This document shows, piece after piece, positions 42,363 to 44,847 of a stretch of 44,847 nucleotides of DNA. The stretch lies in assembly GCA_030524715.1 (NCBI GenBank), contig JAUNGB010000042.1, forward strand, positions 1-44,847. The letters are read 5' to 3'. Position 1 is the stretch's first letter, and each line of letters opens with the position of its first letter. The notes under the pieces are model-generated. The model was not told the DNA's origin and did not search any database. It was given only the letters and a program-made list of their open reading frames with translations. The translations under genes and the position numbers were made by a program. This DNA is from Eubacteriales bacterium. GTDB taxonomy: Bacteria; Bacillota; Clostridia; Lachnospirales; Lachnospiraceae.

Positions 42363-42395
42363 AACGGGGCCAGCGTCTATGACACCGGTCCCGTT
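42363..42395 (-). terminator. groESL terminator
   Basis: Minus strand AACGGG..CC / GG..CCCGTT stem followed by TTTTGTG, about 60 bases past the groEL stop. Confidence 0.6.
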
Positions 42396-42455
42396 ATTTT
42401 TAAAATCTTATTTATTATTTCATCTGATTCCCATCCGGATTTTCAGGAGAACAGA

Positions 42456-44117
<1,662 letters not shown>

Positions 44118-44162
44118 TCAATGCTTTTCTGTCAATTTTATATAATAACGTTTTACTTGAAT

Positions 44163-44186
44163 GCAGCAAAGCGGAATGCGAATGTC
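44163..44186. repeat. GCAAAGCGGAATGCG repeat, copy 2
   Basis: GCAGCAAAGCGG then AATGCGAATGTC in the groES-groEL gap; inverted relative to copy 1 at 30769. Confidence 0.5.
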
Positions 44187-44216
44187 CTCTTTACTGTCCT
44201 CTTGCCTGACCGCTTA

Positions 44217-44504
<288 letters not shown>

Positions 44505-44536
44505 CTATTTTCCTCCTTTAATCTGAATCCTTTTTA

Positions 44537-44563
44537 CTAGCACTCATTTCGCTTGAGTGCTAA
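44537..44563 (-). promoter_or_regulatory. CIRCE operator (HrcA)
   Basis: TTAGCACTC-N9-GAGTGCTAG on the minus strand, one base from the consensus palindrome; lies between promoter and groES. HrcA repression relieved by heat is the known mode. Confidence 0.95.
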
Positions 44564-44574
44564 TCGTTGCCCTT

Positions 44575-44603
44575 ATATTATTGAATTTGATTCGTTTCTG
44601 CAA
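44575..44603 (-). promoter_or_regulatory. groESL promoter
   Basis: Minus strand TTGCAG, 17-base spacer, TAATAT, immediately upstream of CIRCE. Confidence 0.7.
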
Positions 44604-44742
44604 CTCTTTTTACGGTCACATTTTATATAATATACTTTTTATTTTTAATTTATTCTCTTTTTTTCTCATGTTTTCTCACTTTCTTATTTTTATTAAAAAA
44701 GAATCCTGCTACGCAGGCTTCTCCGCCTGCGGCGGGTCGCAT

Positions 44743-44789
44743 TAGAGCGTGTTTGAAAATTCATTCCAGCAATTTTCAAACACGCTCTA
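44743..44789. repeat. 18-base perfect palindrome
   Basis: TAGAGCGTGTTTGAAAAT and ATTTTCAAACACGCTCTA around an 11-base loop. Beside it is a second hairpin, CGCAGGC-TTCTCC-GCCTGCG (44712-44731). Together they fill the gap upstream of groES. Looks like a mobile palindromic element or an insertion target. Confidence 0.7.
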
Positions 44790-44792
44790 GCG

Positions 44793-44847
44793 AATCGGAT
44801 AGGGGAGATTTTACCCTCCCCTTCCACACCACGTAGCGTACCGTTCG
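44793..44847 (-). mobile_element. Putative 3' end of a group II intron (part of domain V plus domain VI)
   Basis: On the minus strand, entering from outside the window: CGAACGGTACG then CTACGTGGTGTGG (3' strand of a domain V-like hairpin). A domain VI-like hairpin AGGGGAG/CTCCCCT follows, then a tail TATCCGATT where such introns end. The order matches the ends of bacterial group II introns I know; only about 55 bases are present, so the rest and any reverse transcriptase lie beyond the edge. The palindrome lies 3 bases past the predicted end. Confidence 0.45.

Overview
The window looks like a chromosome segment of an anaerobic Bacillota of the Lachnospiraceae type (Clostridia). The evidence is the style and content of the genes: MutS2, YhaM, RlmD, groESL under a CIRCE operator, a 5-oxoprolinase operon, a ZTP riboswitch, an adenine deaminase and a DUF6106-like membrane protein. 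Sigma-A promoters with 17-base spacers and strong AGGAGG ribosome sites also fit. Most genes lie on the minus strand. No function was checked against a database; all calls come from reading the sequence.

Positions 1-8.7 kb are accessory and decayed. First come a 3'-truncated metallo-beta-lactamase-fold gene, a MerR regulator and a divergent carboxymuconolactone-decarboxylase-family gene with two dyad operators between them. A 20-base-periodic repeat tract and an orphan RES-domain gene follow. Next is a serine-recombinase cassette (6.3-2.5 kb, minus strand): a small accessory gene, a frameshifted recombinase, an intact 143-codon recombinase-domain gene and a second recombinase with three frameshifts. 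Prophage wreckage follows. It includes a Bro-N antirepressor head joined to what looks like an endolysin tail, a SymE-like toxin head joined to the end of a phage DNA polymerase, and between them an intact Panacea-type toxin-antitoxin pair. This debris stops at the terminator of rlmD.

Positions 8.7-24.5 kb are core genome. They hold rlmD-yhaM-HtrA-like (minus), a promoter and candidate structured RNA ahead of mutS2 (plus), a two-component system (plus), and a minus-strand run of B12/radical SAM protein, a 34-residue membrane peptide, half of an AIR-synthase-like protein, trmL and adenine deaminase. A secreted amidase and the thioredoxin/thioredoxin reductase pair complete this part. The HtrA-like protein appears to have lost all three protease residues.

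Positions 24.8-30.6 kb hold a pyroglutamate (5-oxoproline) utilisation locus: an NRAMP-related permease lacking the metal-binding motifs, pxpB, pxpC, accB, accC and pxpA. Having a biotin carrier and biotin carboxylase inside a 5-oxoprolinase operon is the most thought-provoking gene arrangement in the window. glyA follows with a near-perfect promoter. Then come an iron-type alcohol dehydrogenase behind a structured leader, and metY.

Positions 35.3-44.8 kb hold a 3D-domain cell-wall protein, a tRNA-Gly(GCC), and a purine block. In the purine block a ZTP riboswitch with an overlapping terminator controls an archaeal-type IMP cyclohydrolase (PurO-like) and a stand-alone AICAR transformylase, which together replace bifunctional PurH. 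guaB with a downstream amidase, a DUF6106-like gene and groES-groEL under CIRCE complete it. The window ends in a long palindrome and what looks like the 3' end (domains V/VI) of a group II intron entering from outside. Several dispersed hairpin repeats occur between core genes.
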